From NCBI GenBank assembly GCA_963789565.1, contig CAWBKX010000002.1, positions 1,984,001 through 2,048,000 on the forward strand: a stretch of DNA of 64,000 nt, given 5' to 3'. The DNA comes from CALAGB01 sp963789565. Its GTDB lineage: Bacteria; Chloroflexota; Chloroflexia; Thermomicrobiales; Thermomicrobiaceae. Each line of letters begins with the position of its first letter. Position 1 is the first letter of the stretch. A program made the position numbers and the translations under genes. This document shows, piece by piece, positions 26,080 to 35,187 of this stretch. The notes under the pieces were generated by a model, which was given only the letters and a program-made list of their open reading frames with translations, was not told the origin of the DNA and ran no database searches.

Positions 26080-26704
26080 GATCCAACTATACCGATCCGA
26101 AGAACGACATTGCTCGCCCAGATGGACAGGCCTCCGCTTACGAAATACCTAAGACGAGCAGATCCAGCTCGGCGGATTCCAATCCCCCTGACTCCCGATT
26201 GTTGACATTGCGTCATTTCCAATACTCACCTGAGATGATTCTCGTAGCGCACTATCTTCTCGATCACACGATCTTGAAGATTGGACGATTCCCGTCTCAG
26301 ACCCGGACAACAAACCAATGTCGCCACCAGGCCGCGAAAAAGAGCACGTCGTTAATGTAAATCAGCCCATTTTGGGGAGACTCATCGTTCAATATATATG
26401 TTATACAGGGGTGTACGGACATTCCAACGGTGTTTTCAATCCGTTTCGGCTCTCGGTCCGTGCCGACGTTTGGGGCGCATCTGCGACGTGGAGTCAATGT
26501 CTCGTCGCGCTGAGTTCCAACCCACATCTCTCGCGCGAATCAACGTCGATCGCGTCGACATTCTGAATCGGAGGTACGGCACAGAGGAGATCATCTTGAG
26601 ACTGGGATGGGAAGTCATCGATACCTGCGATATCGACGGTGTGCGCAGGGAGCCTCACGCGACCGCACAAAAAGCTGATCGCTGGATCAGTTGGGGGGAA
26701 ATAG
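26080..26704. other. 625-base region upstream of the collagen-like gene
   Basis: No convincing gene. It is AT-richer than its surroundings, with TTCAATATATATG and TTATAC near 26391-26406, which could be a -10 region or leader for the surface-protein gene. The plus-strand open frame 26398-26712 lacks motifs. Confidence 0.4.
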
Positions 26705-27994
26705 ATGAATAGCCGACCCGCCGACTCGAAGAAGCGGTGGAGACAGGCGGCCTCAGGAATTGCCAAGCGACGGATCGTCCGTGCTGGAGTAGTGGCAAGC
26801 ATCCTCATTGTCGCACTCGCCACCAACGTCTTCGCCGACATTCCGGATCAGTCCAACACGTTCCACGGCTGCGTCCAGAACAACTCGTCGTTCCTCTCGG
26901 GGTGGTTTCTGTTCGGAAGCCAGAAAGGGAACTTACGGCTGATCGATACCGAGAATGGTCAGTCGTGCACAAGTAACGAGACCGCGGTCTCCTGGAGTGC
27001 CAACGGCGCCACCGGACCCACGGGTGCGACCGGGCTCACCGGAGCAACTGGCGCAACCGGGATCATGGGTGACAGCGGCCCATCTGGCCCTTCTGGGCCG
27101 CAAGGCGACACGGGTCCCTCCGGCCCCACGGGAGCAACCGGGATCATGGGTGACACGGGTCCGTCTGGCCCATCTGGTCCGCAAGGCGACACGGGTCCCT
27201 CCGGCGCAACTGGCGCAACCGGGATCACGGGTGACACGGGTCCGTCTGGCCCATCTGGTCCGCAAGGCGACACGGGTCCCTCCGGCGCAACTGGCGCAAC
27301 CGGGATCACGGGTGACACGGGTCCGTCTGGCCCGTCCGGTCCCTCGGGAGCCACCGGTGATACTGGTTCTTCGGGTCCTTCTGGGCCGTCCGGCGCAACG
27401 GGGTTGACCGGCGCAACCGGGATCATGGGTGACACGGGTCCGTCTGGCCCGTCCGGTCCCTCGGGAGCCACCGGGGATACTGGTCCTTCGGGGCCGTCCG
27501 GTCCTTCGGGGCCGTCAGGCCCAGCAGGCGACATTGGTCCGTCCGGTCCTTCGGGGCCGTCAGGGGCAGCCGGTGCCGGTGGTCTGAGCGCGTTCGGGTA
27601 CGTCTACGAACTGCCAACCATAATTGACGCAACGGTTGTTGGAGGAGCAGACGTTCCGATCAGCAATAACGGTCCGTTGACGAACGTCTTCCATACCCCA
27701 GGAACATCGTCGATCATCGTGGTAACAGCTGGTGTTTATCAAGTGTCGTGGGACGCCACCATCACCGCCGGCATCGGGTCAGCGTTCGCGGTGGCGGTAA
27801 ACGGCACCGTCGACGCATCGACTAACGTCACCATGGTCGCCACCGGAGAGGTCAGCGGCAGTTCGATGCTGACGCTCGTGGCTGGCGACGTGGTGACGCT
27901 GCGCAACAACTCGGCCATTTCGATCACGATGACGTTGGCTCCAAGTGTCGGCGCGCAGTTCAACATCGCGAAGATCGACGGGGCTCTGCCGTAA
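26705..27994 (+). CDS. collagen-like triple-helix repeat surface protein
   Basis: A 429-residue protein in four parts: basic N-terminus and export/anchor helix at about residues 24-45; a small Cys-containing N domain to residue 100 (Cys56, Cys88); a Gly-X-Y stretch at residues 101-292 (64 triplets) rich in Ser-Gly-Pro, Ala-Thr and Asp-Thr; and a 137-residue C-terminal domain resembling the BclA/C1q-type trimer-forming fold (SAFGYVYELPTIIDATVV, AKIDGALP at the end). Such proteins trimerise and form surface fibres or exosporium filaments. Within the collagen part, 81-base units repeat almost exactly, so length variation is likely. A terminator follows. Confidence 0.92.
   Translation: MNSRPADSKKRWRQAASGIAKRRIVRAGVVASILIVALATNVFADIPDQSNTFHGCVQNNSSFLSGWFLFGSQKGNLRLIDTENGQSCTSNETAVSWSANGATGPTGATGLTGATGATGIMGDSGPSGPSGPQGDTGPSGPTGATGIMGDTGPSGPSGPQGDTGPSGATGATGITGDTGPSGPSGPQGDTGPSGATGATGITGDTGPSGPSGPSGATGDTGSSGPSGPSGATGLTGATGIMGDTGPSGPSGPSGATGDTGPSGPSGPSGPSGPAGDIGPSGPSGPSGAAGAGGLSAFGYVYELPTIIDATVVGGADVPISNNGPLTNVFHTPGTSSIIVVTAGVYQVSWDATITAGIGSAFAVAVNGTVDASTNVTMVATGEVSGSSMLTLVAGDVVTLRNNSAISITMTLAPSVGAQFNIAKIDGALP
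27059..27301 (+). repeat. three tandem 81-bp units in the collagen region
   Basis: Units start at 27059, 27140 and 27221, each encoding 27 residues of the form GI(M/T)GDxGPSGPSGPQG..., with only a few base changes between copies; a partial fourth begins at 27302. High identity at the DNA level suggests recent expansion by slippage or recombination. Confidence 0.85.
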
Positions 27995-28068
27995 TCGTGG
28001 TGTGGGCTCGACGAAGCGCCTGAAGCAGACCCGAGCGCGCGACAGCGAGCGGCCATCGCCCGACAAAA

Positions 28069-28104
28069 GACACCCGGTCGGATCGTTCTGATCGACCGGG
28101 TGTC
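28069..28104 (+). terminator. terminator of the collagen-like gene
   Basis: Arms GACACCCGGTCG and CGACCGGGTGTC pair perfectly around a loop that can itself pair (GATC...GATC), followed by GCTTTGCGTTTGTCTTT. It lies 75 bases after the stop. Confidence 0.8.
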
Positions 28105-28175
28105 GCTTTGCGTTTGTCTTTAGCGGCGACCTGCATTCCCACGCGATCGTCGTCAGATCATTCCGCGTCACCGCG

Positions 28176-29393
28176 TCACTCCGCGCTCTTCAGCATTTCC
28201 GCCGCGAAGTGGGCGTAGACCGTCGCGCAGCGTCGCATGGCGCCTTCGTCAATGTATTCGTTGGAGCCATGCGAGACATCGAGCCGCCCGCCGCCGTAGG
28301 CGAACGCCGGAACACCCAATTGCGCGTACCAGCGAGTCTCGAGCACGCCGGGACACAACTCGAAGCGTGGTGACTCACCCTCGATGTCGGCAACGCAGTG
28401 CGCCAACATGCTGGCCGCGGGATGGCTCACGTCGGTCGAAGCGGAAGGTTGGCGCTGTAGGACTTCGACCGAAACGTCCGCGCCCAATTCCCTGGCCGCC
28501 TCGGTGATGGTCTCGTTGATCTGCGCAAGAACGCCTTCGAGCGTCTCCTCTGGGTTGAAACGGCAATCGACCGAGAACCAGGCGCCGTCCGGAACGACGT
28601 TGAAGTTCGCACCACTGCCGGCCGCGCCACCCACCACCAGCATCGAGCCGCGCGCGTCATCCTCTTCCAGGGCGAAGGACGTGCGCTGCTCCAGCATCTC
28701 TTTGCCCAGGTCGACCAACGGCTGGGCGATGCCGAGCATCTGCTCGAAGGCATTGACGCCCAGATAGGCCTGGCCGACGTGGGCCGACTTGCCCCGTATG
28801 CTGACGCGCAGGGTGAGCGCGCCACGATTGGCATGCCAAACCACACCAGCTGTCGGCTCAGTCGTCACCATGGCCAGCGCGGTGGGGTCGATCATCTCGT
28901 GCTCGCGCAGGTAGCCCGAACCGGCGACGCTCCCCGTCTCTTCGTCGCACACGATATGGAAGACGATCCGGCCGTTCTGGAGCTGCCCGAGGTCGCGTGC
29001 CGCCGCCGCGCCGTAGAGCATGCTGACCAGTCCGCCCTTCATATCAGCGGTGCCACGCCCGATGATGCGGCCGTTCTCTCGACGCGGCTCAAACTGCGCC
29101 GGGCTCTGCGCCGGAACGACGTCGTAGTGCCCGTGGAAATAGACGATTCGCGGACCTCCGCCGACCTCGCTGCGCAGGATGCACGGCTCCTCGAGTGTCC
29201 CACTGGGCGGAATCTGGATCAGTTCGGTCGCAAAGCCGAGCCGTTCCATGGCGTCATGCAGGGCCCTCGCGCAACGGCCAAGGCCTCGTCCCGGTGGGTT
29301 CTCGGTATCCATCGCCACCAAATCCATCAGCAGCGCGGCCATCTCGTCGGCGCGCTGGTCCATCCAGGTCTGTAGTTCGTGGATTTGGTTCAT
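28176..29393 (-). CDS. M20-family peptidase (ArgE/DapE type)
   Basis: A 405-residue metallopeptidase. Zinc site and active site appear in order: VYFHGHYDVVPA (His and Asp), GRGTADMKGGLVSMLYGAAA (bridging Asp), CDEETGSVAGSG (catalytic Glu and ligand Glu), HANRGALTLRVSIRGKSAHV (dimerisation domain start) and SHGSNEYIDEGA (last His). Members remove acyl groups from amino acids or cleave dipeptides; the substrate is not clear. AAGGAG precedes the ATG at 29393. It is followed on the same strand by the M20 gene's end only, with no operon partner downstream. Confidence 0.9.
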   Translation of the reverse strand: MNQIHELQTWMDQRADEMAALLMDLVAMDTENPPGRGLGRCARALHDAMERLGFATELIQIPPSGTLEEPCILRSEVGGGPRIVYFHGHYDVVPAQSPAQFEPRRENGRIIGRGTADMKGGLVSMLYGAAAARDLGQLQNGRIVFHIVCDEETGSVAGSGYLREHEMIDPTALAMVTTEPTAGVVWHANRGALTLRVSIRGKSAHVGQAYLGVNAFEQMLGIAQPLVDLGKEMLEQRTSFALEEDDARGSMLVVGGAAGSGANFNVVPDGAWFSVDCRFNPEETLEGVLAQINETITEAARELGADVSVEVLQRQPSASTDVSHPAASMLAHCVADIEGESPRFELCPGVLETRWYAQLGVPAFAYGGGRLDVSHGSNEYIDEGAMRRCATVYAHFAAEMLKSAE

Positions 29394-29417
29394 ATTGTGT
29401 GCTCCTTCAAGTGGCCC

Positions 29418-30830
29418 TCATCCGGCCGCGGGCAACGAAATCGTCACAGTAGTCCCGTTGCCCACCTGGCTGCTGATGCTCAGCGTGCCGTGATGCGCGG
29501 CGGCAATCCCCTGTGCGATCGAGAGTCCCAGCCCGGCACCACCCGTCTCACGACTACGCGCCTTGTCGACCCGATAGAAGCGCGTCATCAAGTGCGGCAA
29601 ATGCTCCGGCGCGATCCCCTCCCCCGTGTCCTCAACCGTTAGCGTGGCCATCCCCTGATGCACCGACGTCCGCAGCCGAATATTCCCGCCGGACGGCGTG
29701 TGCTTCAGCGCATTGTCGACCAGAATCAGCGCCGCGCGCTCGATCTCCAGCCGGTCGCCGATAACGCGCGCTGCATCCTCCGGTCGCGCATCGACGTCAA
29801 CGCCCTTCTGCTCGGCGAAGGCCGCCACCCGACGCACGATGCTGCTTGCCACGTCCGCCAGATCGACCACGTCGTGCTCCAGGTGCGACCGCCCGGCATC
29901 GAGCCGCGCCAGCAGGAGCAGATCGCTCGAGAGGTGGTCGATGTGCTCGGTCTCCTCGACGATCTCCTGCACCACATCAGCGTCAGCTTCGGTGAGACGC
30001 TCCCGATGTCGCAAGAGCATCTCGGCATTGGCGCGCAGCAATGTCAGGGGCGTGCGCAGCTCGTGGGAGGCATCACCGATGAAGCTCTGCTGGCGCTCGA
30101 AGGCAAGTCGCGCCGGATCCAACGCCCGCTGAGCCAGGAAGAGCCCACCCGCCGTGGCGATGATCAGCGCCACCAGGCCCAGCCCGAAGAGGAGATCGCG
30201 CAGCAACGACAACGCCGACACCTGTTCCTGAATCGAGCGGCCCACCTGCACCACGCCCAGTATCTGGCCCGTCCCCGGCTCGCGCACGACCCGCGCGGAG
30301 CGATAGATCGTGCCGATCCCGGTTCCGCCATCAACTTGATCGGTCGCCGAATCCTGCTCGAGCGCGCGATTGGCCAGGGAGTTGTTGAGGAAAGAATCGG
30401 GCGTATCGCTGTCATCGCTGTTGAGTGAGAAGGGACTGCTCGTCAGGGGCTGGGCTTGAACGTCGTAGCAGGCGACGTAGACCGGGATCGGCGACGAGGG
30501 CGGACTGGCACCGAAGCGCGGCTGGCCCGGCTGGGCGGAGCAGGCGTGCTCCGGATTGCGCACCCACTGCTCCGCGATCAGGTTGATCTGGTGCGAGACG
30601 TCGCTGCTGATCGGCTGCAGCAGCAAATATTGCAGGACGAGATATAGCCCAACTCCCGCCAGGATGAGCGATGCCGCCAGCACGCCGCTGTACCAGAGGG
30701 TCAGACGTAGACGCAGACCGCGGAAGAGACGCGTCTCCGCCTCGGCCCGACGCTCCGTTCCATGGGATCGATGCAGTCGTTGAGTCAGCCAGCCGGTCAC
30801 TCGGCTCATCGGCCGCTCGAAGGCGCTCAC
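29418..30830 (-). CDS. two-component sensor histidine kinase
   Basis: A 470-residue membrane kinase: first helix near residues 45-75 (LWYSGVLAASLILAGVGLYL), an extracytoplasmic loop of about 130 residues, a second helix near residue 235 (LLFGLGLVALIIATAGGLFL), then HisKA with SHELRTPLTLLRANAEML and HATPase (ILVDNALKHTPSGGNI, GEGIAPEHLP, GGAGLGLSIAQGIAAAHHG). Its GTG start overlaps the stop of the regulator gene in GTGA, so the pair is translationally coupled. Stimulus unknown. Confidence 0.93.
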   Translation of the reverse strand: MSAFERPMSRVTGWLTQRLHRSHGTERRAEAETRLFRGLRLRLTLWYSGVLAASLILAGVGLYLVLQYLLLQPISSDVSHQINLIAEQWVRNPEHACSAQPGQPRFGASPPSSPIPVYVACYDVQAQPLTSSPFSLNSDDSDTPDSFLNNSLANRALEQDSATDQVDGGTGIGTIYRSARVVREPGTGQILGVVQVGRSIQEQVSALSLLRDLLFGLGLVALIIATAGGLFLAQRALDPARLAFERQQSFIGDASHELRTPLTLLRANAEMLLRHRERLTEADADVVQEIVEETEHIDHLSSDLLLLARLDAGRSHLEHDVVDLADVASSIVRRVAAFAEQKGVDVDARPEDAARVIGDRLEIERAALILVDNALKHTPSGGNIRLRTSVHQGMATLTVEDTGEGIAPEHLPHLMTRFYRVDKARSRETGGAGLGLSIAQGIAAAHHGTLSISSQVGNGTTVTISLPAAG

Positions 30831-31501
30831 CCTTCGACCTTATAGCCCACCCCACGCACCGTCTTGATCAGTGGGCGGCCAAAGCCACGATCGATCTTCT
30901 CGCGCAGGTAATGGATATACATGTCGACCACGTTGGAGAGGGTCTCCAGGTCGTAGCGCCAGACGTGATCGATGATCTGCGTGCGCGAGAGGGCGCGTCC
31001 GGCGTTTTGCATCAGGTATTCCAGCAGGGCGAATTCCTTGGGTGTCAAGTCAATGACGCGACCATCGCGCTGCACCTCATGCCGCATAAGATCGAGCGAA
31101 AGATCGCCCACCTGCAGCACCGTGTTGAGCTCGGTGGCGCGACTGCCGCGTCGCAGCAAGGCGTTGACGCGCGCCAGCATCTCCTCCATGGCAAAGGGTT
31201 TGCCCAGATAGTCGTCCGCGCCAGCGTTGAGTCCGGCGACGCGATCCTCGACCGCGCCCCGAGCGGTCAGCATCAAGATCGGCGTCATGACCTTGTTCGA
31301 GCGCAGCTCCTTGCAGATCGAAATACCGTCGAGATCGGGGAGCATCAGATCGAGGATGATTAGGTCGAACGTGTCGCTCAGCCCCATCTCCAGGGCGCTC
31401 GCGCCGTCATGGACGAGATCGACCGTCTGCCGCTCCTCCATCAGAACGCGGCGCAGCAGTCGCGCCAGTCGCTGTTCGTCCTCAACCACCAGAATGTGCA
31501 T
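30827..31501 (-). CDS. OmpR/PhoB-family response regulator
   Basis: A 224-residue regulator: receiver domain with MHILVVEDEQ, phosphorylated Asp51 (LIILDLMLPDLDG) and Lys in GADDYLGKPF, then a winged-helix C-terminal domain (LTPKEFALLEYLMQNAGRAL, VRGVGYKVEG). The ATG at 31501 is chosen because the receiver begins there; the longer upstream frame lacks a ribosome site. It is first of the pair with the kinase. Targets unknown; it may well regulate neighbouring surface or protease genes, but nothing shows it. Confidence 0.92.
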   Translation of the reverse strand: MHILVVEDEQRLARLLRRVLMEERQTVDLVHDGASALEMGLSDTFDLIILDLMLPDLDGISICKELRSNKVMTPILMLTARGAVEDRVAGLNAGADDYLGKPFAMEEMLARVNALLRRGSRATELNTVLQVGDLSLDLMRHEVQRDGRVIDLTPKEFALLEYLMQNAGRALSRTQIIDHVWRYDLETLSNVVDMYIHYLREKIDRGFGRPLIKTVRGVGYKVEG

Positions 31502-31625
31502 GTTTCGCGTTCTTTCGCGCAGGAGCAATCTCTCGTGACGAGACGATACCATCCAAAGATTGGGATTTGATAAGAGAAGGTGAAGAGAAAGCCTGGGGCG
31601 CCGGTGTGGAGAAGCGGCGTGCTCA

Positions 31626-32216
31626 TCAGGGTAGTGGGGTCGGCGCCTCCACCGTCGCGGCGTACTCGGCCGTCAATGCCGCGCTCGTGCTCGCCAATGA
31701 ATGTCGCGATGATTCATCCTGGAGCTCTGGACCAAATGAGATGCTCCAGGCACTGGCCAGCGTCAGGCCCATGCCAATCACGCTGGCTGGGACATTCCAG
31801 AGCAACCCTCCGCCGTGTCCCCAGGCGAGCGTCACTGCCGCGGACAGGCCGCAGAGTCCCATCATCAGGGCGGCCAGGGTCCGCACCCAGTAATCTCGCT
31901 CGATCTGCCCAATCTGGCCCAGTAGCTGCACGGTACCAACCGCGACCGTGCTGAGCCAGACCAGCCAGATCAGCATGAGTTCCATCCCCAGGGCAAGCGT
32001 CGACTGCTTCGGGATCAGACAGACCAGGGCGAGGATCAACAGCAGGCAGAGCCCCACCAGGGTGACCCGCGCCCGGTTGCGCAACACGGGATGAGCACCG
32101 ACCCGCAGTGGGTGCAAGGAGATCGCCACGAAAACCAGTCCCCAGAGAGCGGCGCAGACACCCGCAGCGGCCAAGTAGAAATCGAACCAGGCGTCAGGCT
32201 GGGATGCCGCAGCCAT
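31626..32216 (-). CDS. hypothetical four- to five-helix membrane protein
   Basis: A 196-residue hydrophobic protein (WFDFYLAAAGVCAALWGLVF, ARVTLVGLCLLLILALVCLI, MLIWLVWLSTVAVGTVQLLG, WVRTLAALMMGLCGLSAAVT, LWNVPASVIGMGLTLASAWS) with a polar C-terminus. It has a GGAGCAGGGGG ribosome site. No known family was recognised. It lies just upstream of the two-component genes but is probably transcribed separately. Confidence 0.75.
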   Translation of the reverse strand: MAAASQPDAWFDFYLAAAGVCAALWGLVFVAISLHPLRVGAHPVLRNRARVTLVGLCLLLILALVCLIPKQSTLALGMELMLIWLVWLSTVAVGTVQLLGQIGQIERDYWVRTLAALMMGLCGLSAAVTLAWGHGGGLLWNVPASVIGMGLTLASAWSISFGPELQDESSRHSLASTSAALTAEYAATVEAPTPLP

Positions 32217-32650
32217 CGGATTACCCCCTGCTCCAGTTGACCGTTTCCGCGCTGACGGGAGCGTCTCGTCCGGAAGGACGTCCTCGTCCGGTCAAAGCCT
32301 CACATGCTCTGTCAAAGGTCAGGCATGCGCGCGTACGTTGCACAGCATGATGCGCAGCATGATATCGCGTCCGCGGCACGACGGGAGCGCGATCGCTGGG
32401 TGAGTGATCGCACCGGATTCGGAGAAGAGGAGGAACGGGCTTAACGGAAAGGGGCCGACGTCACCTTTCGCGACACGCCATCAGTCCCGGCGGTTGGTGA
32501 TACGGATACCTCACAAAATCGGACTGAAGGGTAGCTCGACATCGGCGGTCTGAATGCCCAATATGGACCTCAACATCCGCAGTTTCGGAATTGATCCCGG
32601 TCATTTGGGTAGCAACACTTCTGAATCAAGAAAGTGAGAACGCATCCGTC
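32217..32650. other. 434-base region between divergent genes
   Basis: No gene recognised. It lies between the membrane protein (minus) and the L7/L12-like gene (plus) and must hold both promoters. No operator was recognised. Confidence 0.35.
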
Positions 32651-32920
32651 ATGAGCATGAATGTGCAGGCCCAGGTCGCCATTTCTTGGGAGGGGCAATC
32701 TAAGGTCCGAAAGATCGAATGGATCAAGGCCATCAGGGCTCAAACGGGTTGGGGATTGGCAGAGGCAAAACAGTATGTTGACCGGGTGGCGAACGGGGAG
32801 ACGGTCGTCGTTCCGGTCAAATCCGCAACGGCCGGCGAGCATTTAGTTTCCGCTGCTCAGTCGCTGGGTTTGACTGCGCGTATGGCGGACTCGTATCAGG
32901 CCGATTGGCTCCCGGGTTGA
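32651..32920 (+). CDS. small protein with ribosomal L7/L12 C-terminal-like domain
   Basis: About 89 residues starting MSMNVQAQVAISW, with IEWIKAIRAQTGWGLAEAKQ then YVDRVANGE, matching the helix pair of the L7/L12 C-terminal domain (VIKxVRxxTGLGLKEAKxLV). It lacks the N-terminal dimer domain and the stalk hinge of a true ribosomal protein, so it is a stand-alone L7/L12-CTD-like protein of unknown role. The ribosome site is weak. Confidence 0.72.
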   Translation: MSMNVQAQVAISWEGQSKVRKIEWIKAIRAQTGWGLAEAKQYVDRVANGETVVVPVKSATAGEHLVSAAQSLGLTARMADSYQADWLPG

Positions 32921-32961
32921 ACTGCGGGCCAGGGCGCTCCGGTTGCAGTGGCCCGACAGGG

Positions 32962-33023
32962 CCGTGGCCGCGCTGGGCTAAAGCCGCGCGCTGACCTATG
33001 CGAAGCCCGCTGAACCGGGCTGA
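32962..33023 (+). repeat. intergenic repeat A, left of htrA
   Basis: About 62 bases with core GGGCTAAAGCCGC and ACCTATGCGAAGCCCG. The reverse complement of 35001-35065 matches it at about five positions in six. The two copies flank htrA in opposite orientation. Confidence 0.7.
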
Positions 33024-33035
33024 ACGTACGCGCGA

Positions 33036-33066
33036 AACGTAGGGGCGATGCCTCCGTGCTCGCCCT
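33036..33066 (+). repeat. hairpin repeat family copy 2
   Basis: GAAACGTAGGGGCGATGCCT followed by CCGTGCTCGCCC; arms GGGCGA and TCGCCC pair (33043-33065). Related copies occur at 24347, 38193, 63776 and 63862. Confidence 0.6.
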
Positions 33067-33595
33067 TCGGCCGCAGGCCGACGACCGTCACCAATTACCT
33101 AATCAATTCGTCAATCACCGTTAGCCCAGCGTGTGTGGCGCGGACACCCGATTGTTTTTCAGTCACCCGTACTCCCGGATGAATGTGGCGCGTCTGCTGA
33201 GCCATTTGGTGACACTCCGATCATGCAGGCTGCCAACGAGAACTGCCGCCGAAACCTGCCTCAAACTAAGCCTCGATTCATCTTCCCCTCAGCCTTTTCA
33301 CAGCTTTCGTTGCTACGCTAGGTGTAGTTCGAGAGATCGCGCCGGGCCGTCGGGCTCCGCATAGCTGCCAGAGGCACCGCGCGATTCTCGTAAACTCTAG
33401 CTACTCGTGGATCGCACCGATCGACGGGTGAATGTGTGGGACCAGACACCAGATGATTCGACCGAGCGCGGCCACGCTCGCCAACTCCGCTTCGCGCGAG
33501 CGTCGAGGCACCAAGACTGCGTTCGGCACGGCATGTCGATCGTCCCAACCGGCGGGCAGACGCATTGCCTTCTCTACCTTTATAAGGAGATATCC

Positions 33596-34858
33596 ATGGG
33601 TTCGGAACGTCTACGTCAATATGGACGGCGAATCTCGGCGCTCGTCGTCGTCTTGACACTCGCTACCGCCTGCACCGTCGGCGGTGGGTCGAGCTCCAAC
33701 ACGCCGACGTCGTCAGCACAGACGACGTCACAGTCGACCGGCTCTAGCGCTCAGGCGACCAGCACCAGCTCGAGCCAGACGATCAAGACATCGCAGGAGA
33801 GCACCACCTCGTCGACAACGAGTACCGGTAGCACTGCGCAATCGGCCGCCGACTTCTCCAACGCCATCATCAACGTGGTCAATCAAGACAAGCCGGCCGT
33901 GGTCGAGATCACCAATGAGCAGACTTCGGTCTCGCAGCTTTCCGCGCCCGTTCCGGTCGGCACCGGCTCTGGCTTCATTTATGACAACCAGGGTCACATT
34001 CTAACGAACAACCACGTGGTTCAGGGAGCGCAGAGCCTGGTCGTGACGTTGCCGGACGGCCGCACCTTCAAGGGGAACGACGTCAAGCTGGTCGGCACCG
34101 ATCCGCTCACCGATCTCGCGGTGCTGCAGATCACCGGCGACAACCTCCCCGTCATTCAGGTGGGCGACTCCTCGCAGTTGCAGGTCGGCCAGTGGGTCGT
34201 GGCGGTCGGCTACGCCCTTGGTCTCGAAGGCCAGCCGACAGTGACGCAGGGCGTGGTGAGCGCGCTGAACCGCTCCGTCCAGGAGCCAAGCGACAACTCC
34301 AGCAACAATCCGTTCTCGCAGAGTCAGACGGCCGGCCCATACCTGTTCGACGTGATCCAGACCGACGCCGCCATCAACCCTGGTAACTCTGGCGGTCCGC
34401 TGGTGACGCTCGACGGCACCGTCGTCGGCATCAATACGCTGGAAGCCGGTTCGGCTGAGCCGGGTGTGCAGTCGCAGGGCATCGGCTTCGCCATCGGCAT
34501 CAACACCGCCAAGAAGATTGCCAATGAGATCGTGCTGACCGGCAAGGCCACGCATCCATACGTCGGCGTCGAGTACGTGCCCTTGAGCGCGGCCGTCGCG
34601 GCGCAACTCAACGTCACCTACACCCAGGGTGACTATATCCAGGACGTCGTCTCCGGCTCACCGGCCGAGACGGCTGGTCTGCAGAAGGGCGACATCGTCA
34701 CGCAGATCGACGGCCAGGACCTGAAGACCGATTCCTCGTTCGCTGAGACGGTCGACAACCACAAGCCGGGTGACGTCGTGTCGCTCACGGTCGTACGTGG
34801 TGGACAGACGCAGCAGATCAAGGTGACGCTGGGCACGCGACCGGAGTCGCAGTCCTAG
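33596..34858 (+). CDS. HtrA/DegP-type serine protease (S1C), lipoprotein
   Basis: A 420-residue envelope protease that degrades or refolds damaged exported proteins. Signal peptide with lipobox ATAC and Cys26 as lipidation site, then a long Ser/Thr-rich linker to about residue 85. The trypsin-like domain has the triad His140 (ILTNNHVV), Asp173 (DPLTDLAVL) and Ser265 (NPGNSGGPL); a PDZ domain follows from about residue 305 (YVPLSAAVAAQLN, VVSGSPAETAGLQKGDIVTQ). Start at 33596 is set by AAGGAGATAT; upstream codons lack similarity. Inverted repeat copies flank the gene. Confidence 0.95.
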   Translation: MGSERLRQYGRRISALVVVLTLATACTVGGGSSSNTPTSSAQTTSQSTGSSAQATSTSSSQTIKTSQESTTSSTTSTGSTAQSAADFSNAIINVVNQDKPAVVEITNEQTSVSQLSAPVPVGTGSGFIYDNQGHILTNNHVVQGAQSLVVTLPDGRTFKGNDVKLVGTDPLTDLAVLQITGDNLPVIQVGDSSQLQVGQWVVAVGYALGLEGQPTVTQGVVSALNRSVQEPSDNSSNNPFSQSQTAGPYLFDVIQTDAAINPGNSGGPLVTLDGTVVGINTLEAGSAEPGVQSQGIGFAIGINTAKKIANEIVLTGKATHPYVGVEYVPLSAAVAAQLNVTYTQGDYIQDVVSGSPAETAGLQKGDIVTQIDGQDLKTDSSFAETVDNHKPGDVVSLTVVRGGQTQQIKVTLGTRPESQS

Positions 34859-34883
34859 CCAGCCATTCAAATTCGAACGACGA

Positions 34884-34915
34884 AGGGGCACGGCAGATTG
34901 TCGTGCCTCTTTTAT
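34884..34915 (+). terminator. terminator of htrA
   Basis: Arms AGGGGCACG and CGTGCCTCT pair with one G-T pair around a 9-base loop, followed by TTTTATT. It is 25 bases after the stop. Confidence 0.85.
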
Positions 34916-35187
34916 TCCTGGATACACGCTGGGTTGAAGCAGATTAACCTACCCCGGTCATCGTTCTAATTTCGTGGTTTGGCTATCCGTATGGCAGAAA
35001 CTCAGCTCGTTTCAACGGGCTTCGCATAGGTTAGCGCTGCGGCTTTAGCCCGACGCGGTCATGGACTCGTTGCCGAATCAATTCGTCAATCTCCAAACAC
35101 CGCGCCCGAGCGTCTACCGATCTCGTTCGTTACGCGTCAAAATAAGTGCGTTGGACCGCCCTGTGTGATCGTGGGAAGGTTGAGCCA
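34916..35187. other. intergenic region right of htrA with inverted repeat copy
   Basis: No gene. It holds repeat B (35001-35065), the direct 16-base word AATCAATTCGTCAATC at 35076-35091, and the leader of the monooxygenase gene. Confidence 0.45.
35001..35065 (-). repeat. intergenic repeat B, right of htrA
   Basis: Inverted relative of the element at 32962-33023, with the same GGGCTAAAGCCGC and ACCTATGCGAAGCCCG core on the minus strand. Confidence 0.7.

Larger units (their letters stand above)
32921..33595. other. 675-base intergenic region with dispersed repeats, upstream of htrA
   Basis: No gene. It holds a repeat related to 35001-35065 in inverted orientation (32962-33023), a hairpin of the GTAGSGGCG family (33036-33066), a 16-base word AATCAATTCGTCAATC at 33101 repeated directly at 35076, and the htrA leader with AAGGAGATAT at 33584. 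Confidence 0.5.

Noticed and set aside
26398..26712. A 104-codon plus-strand frame before the collagen-like gene.
   Set aside because: No ribosome site, no motif, and AT-rich non-coding composition in its first part.
26959..27534. A long minus-strand open frame rich in Pro and Gly (PEGPDGPDGPVSP) over the collagen-like gene.
   Set aside because: It is the complement of the Gly-X-Y codon repeats; no start signal, and the plus-strand gene explains the pattern fully.
27059..27560. Regular direct repeats that might suggest a CRISPR array.
   Set aside because: They are in-frame coding units of a collagen-like protein with no spacers and no cas genes.
33584..33598. AAGGAGATATCC before the htrA ATG resembles an expression-vector leader.
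   Set aside because: The surrounding genes and intergenic repeats are native in style; a consensus ribosome site by chance is enough.
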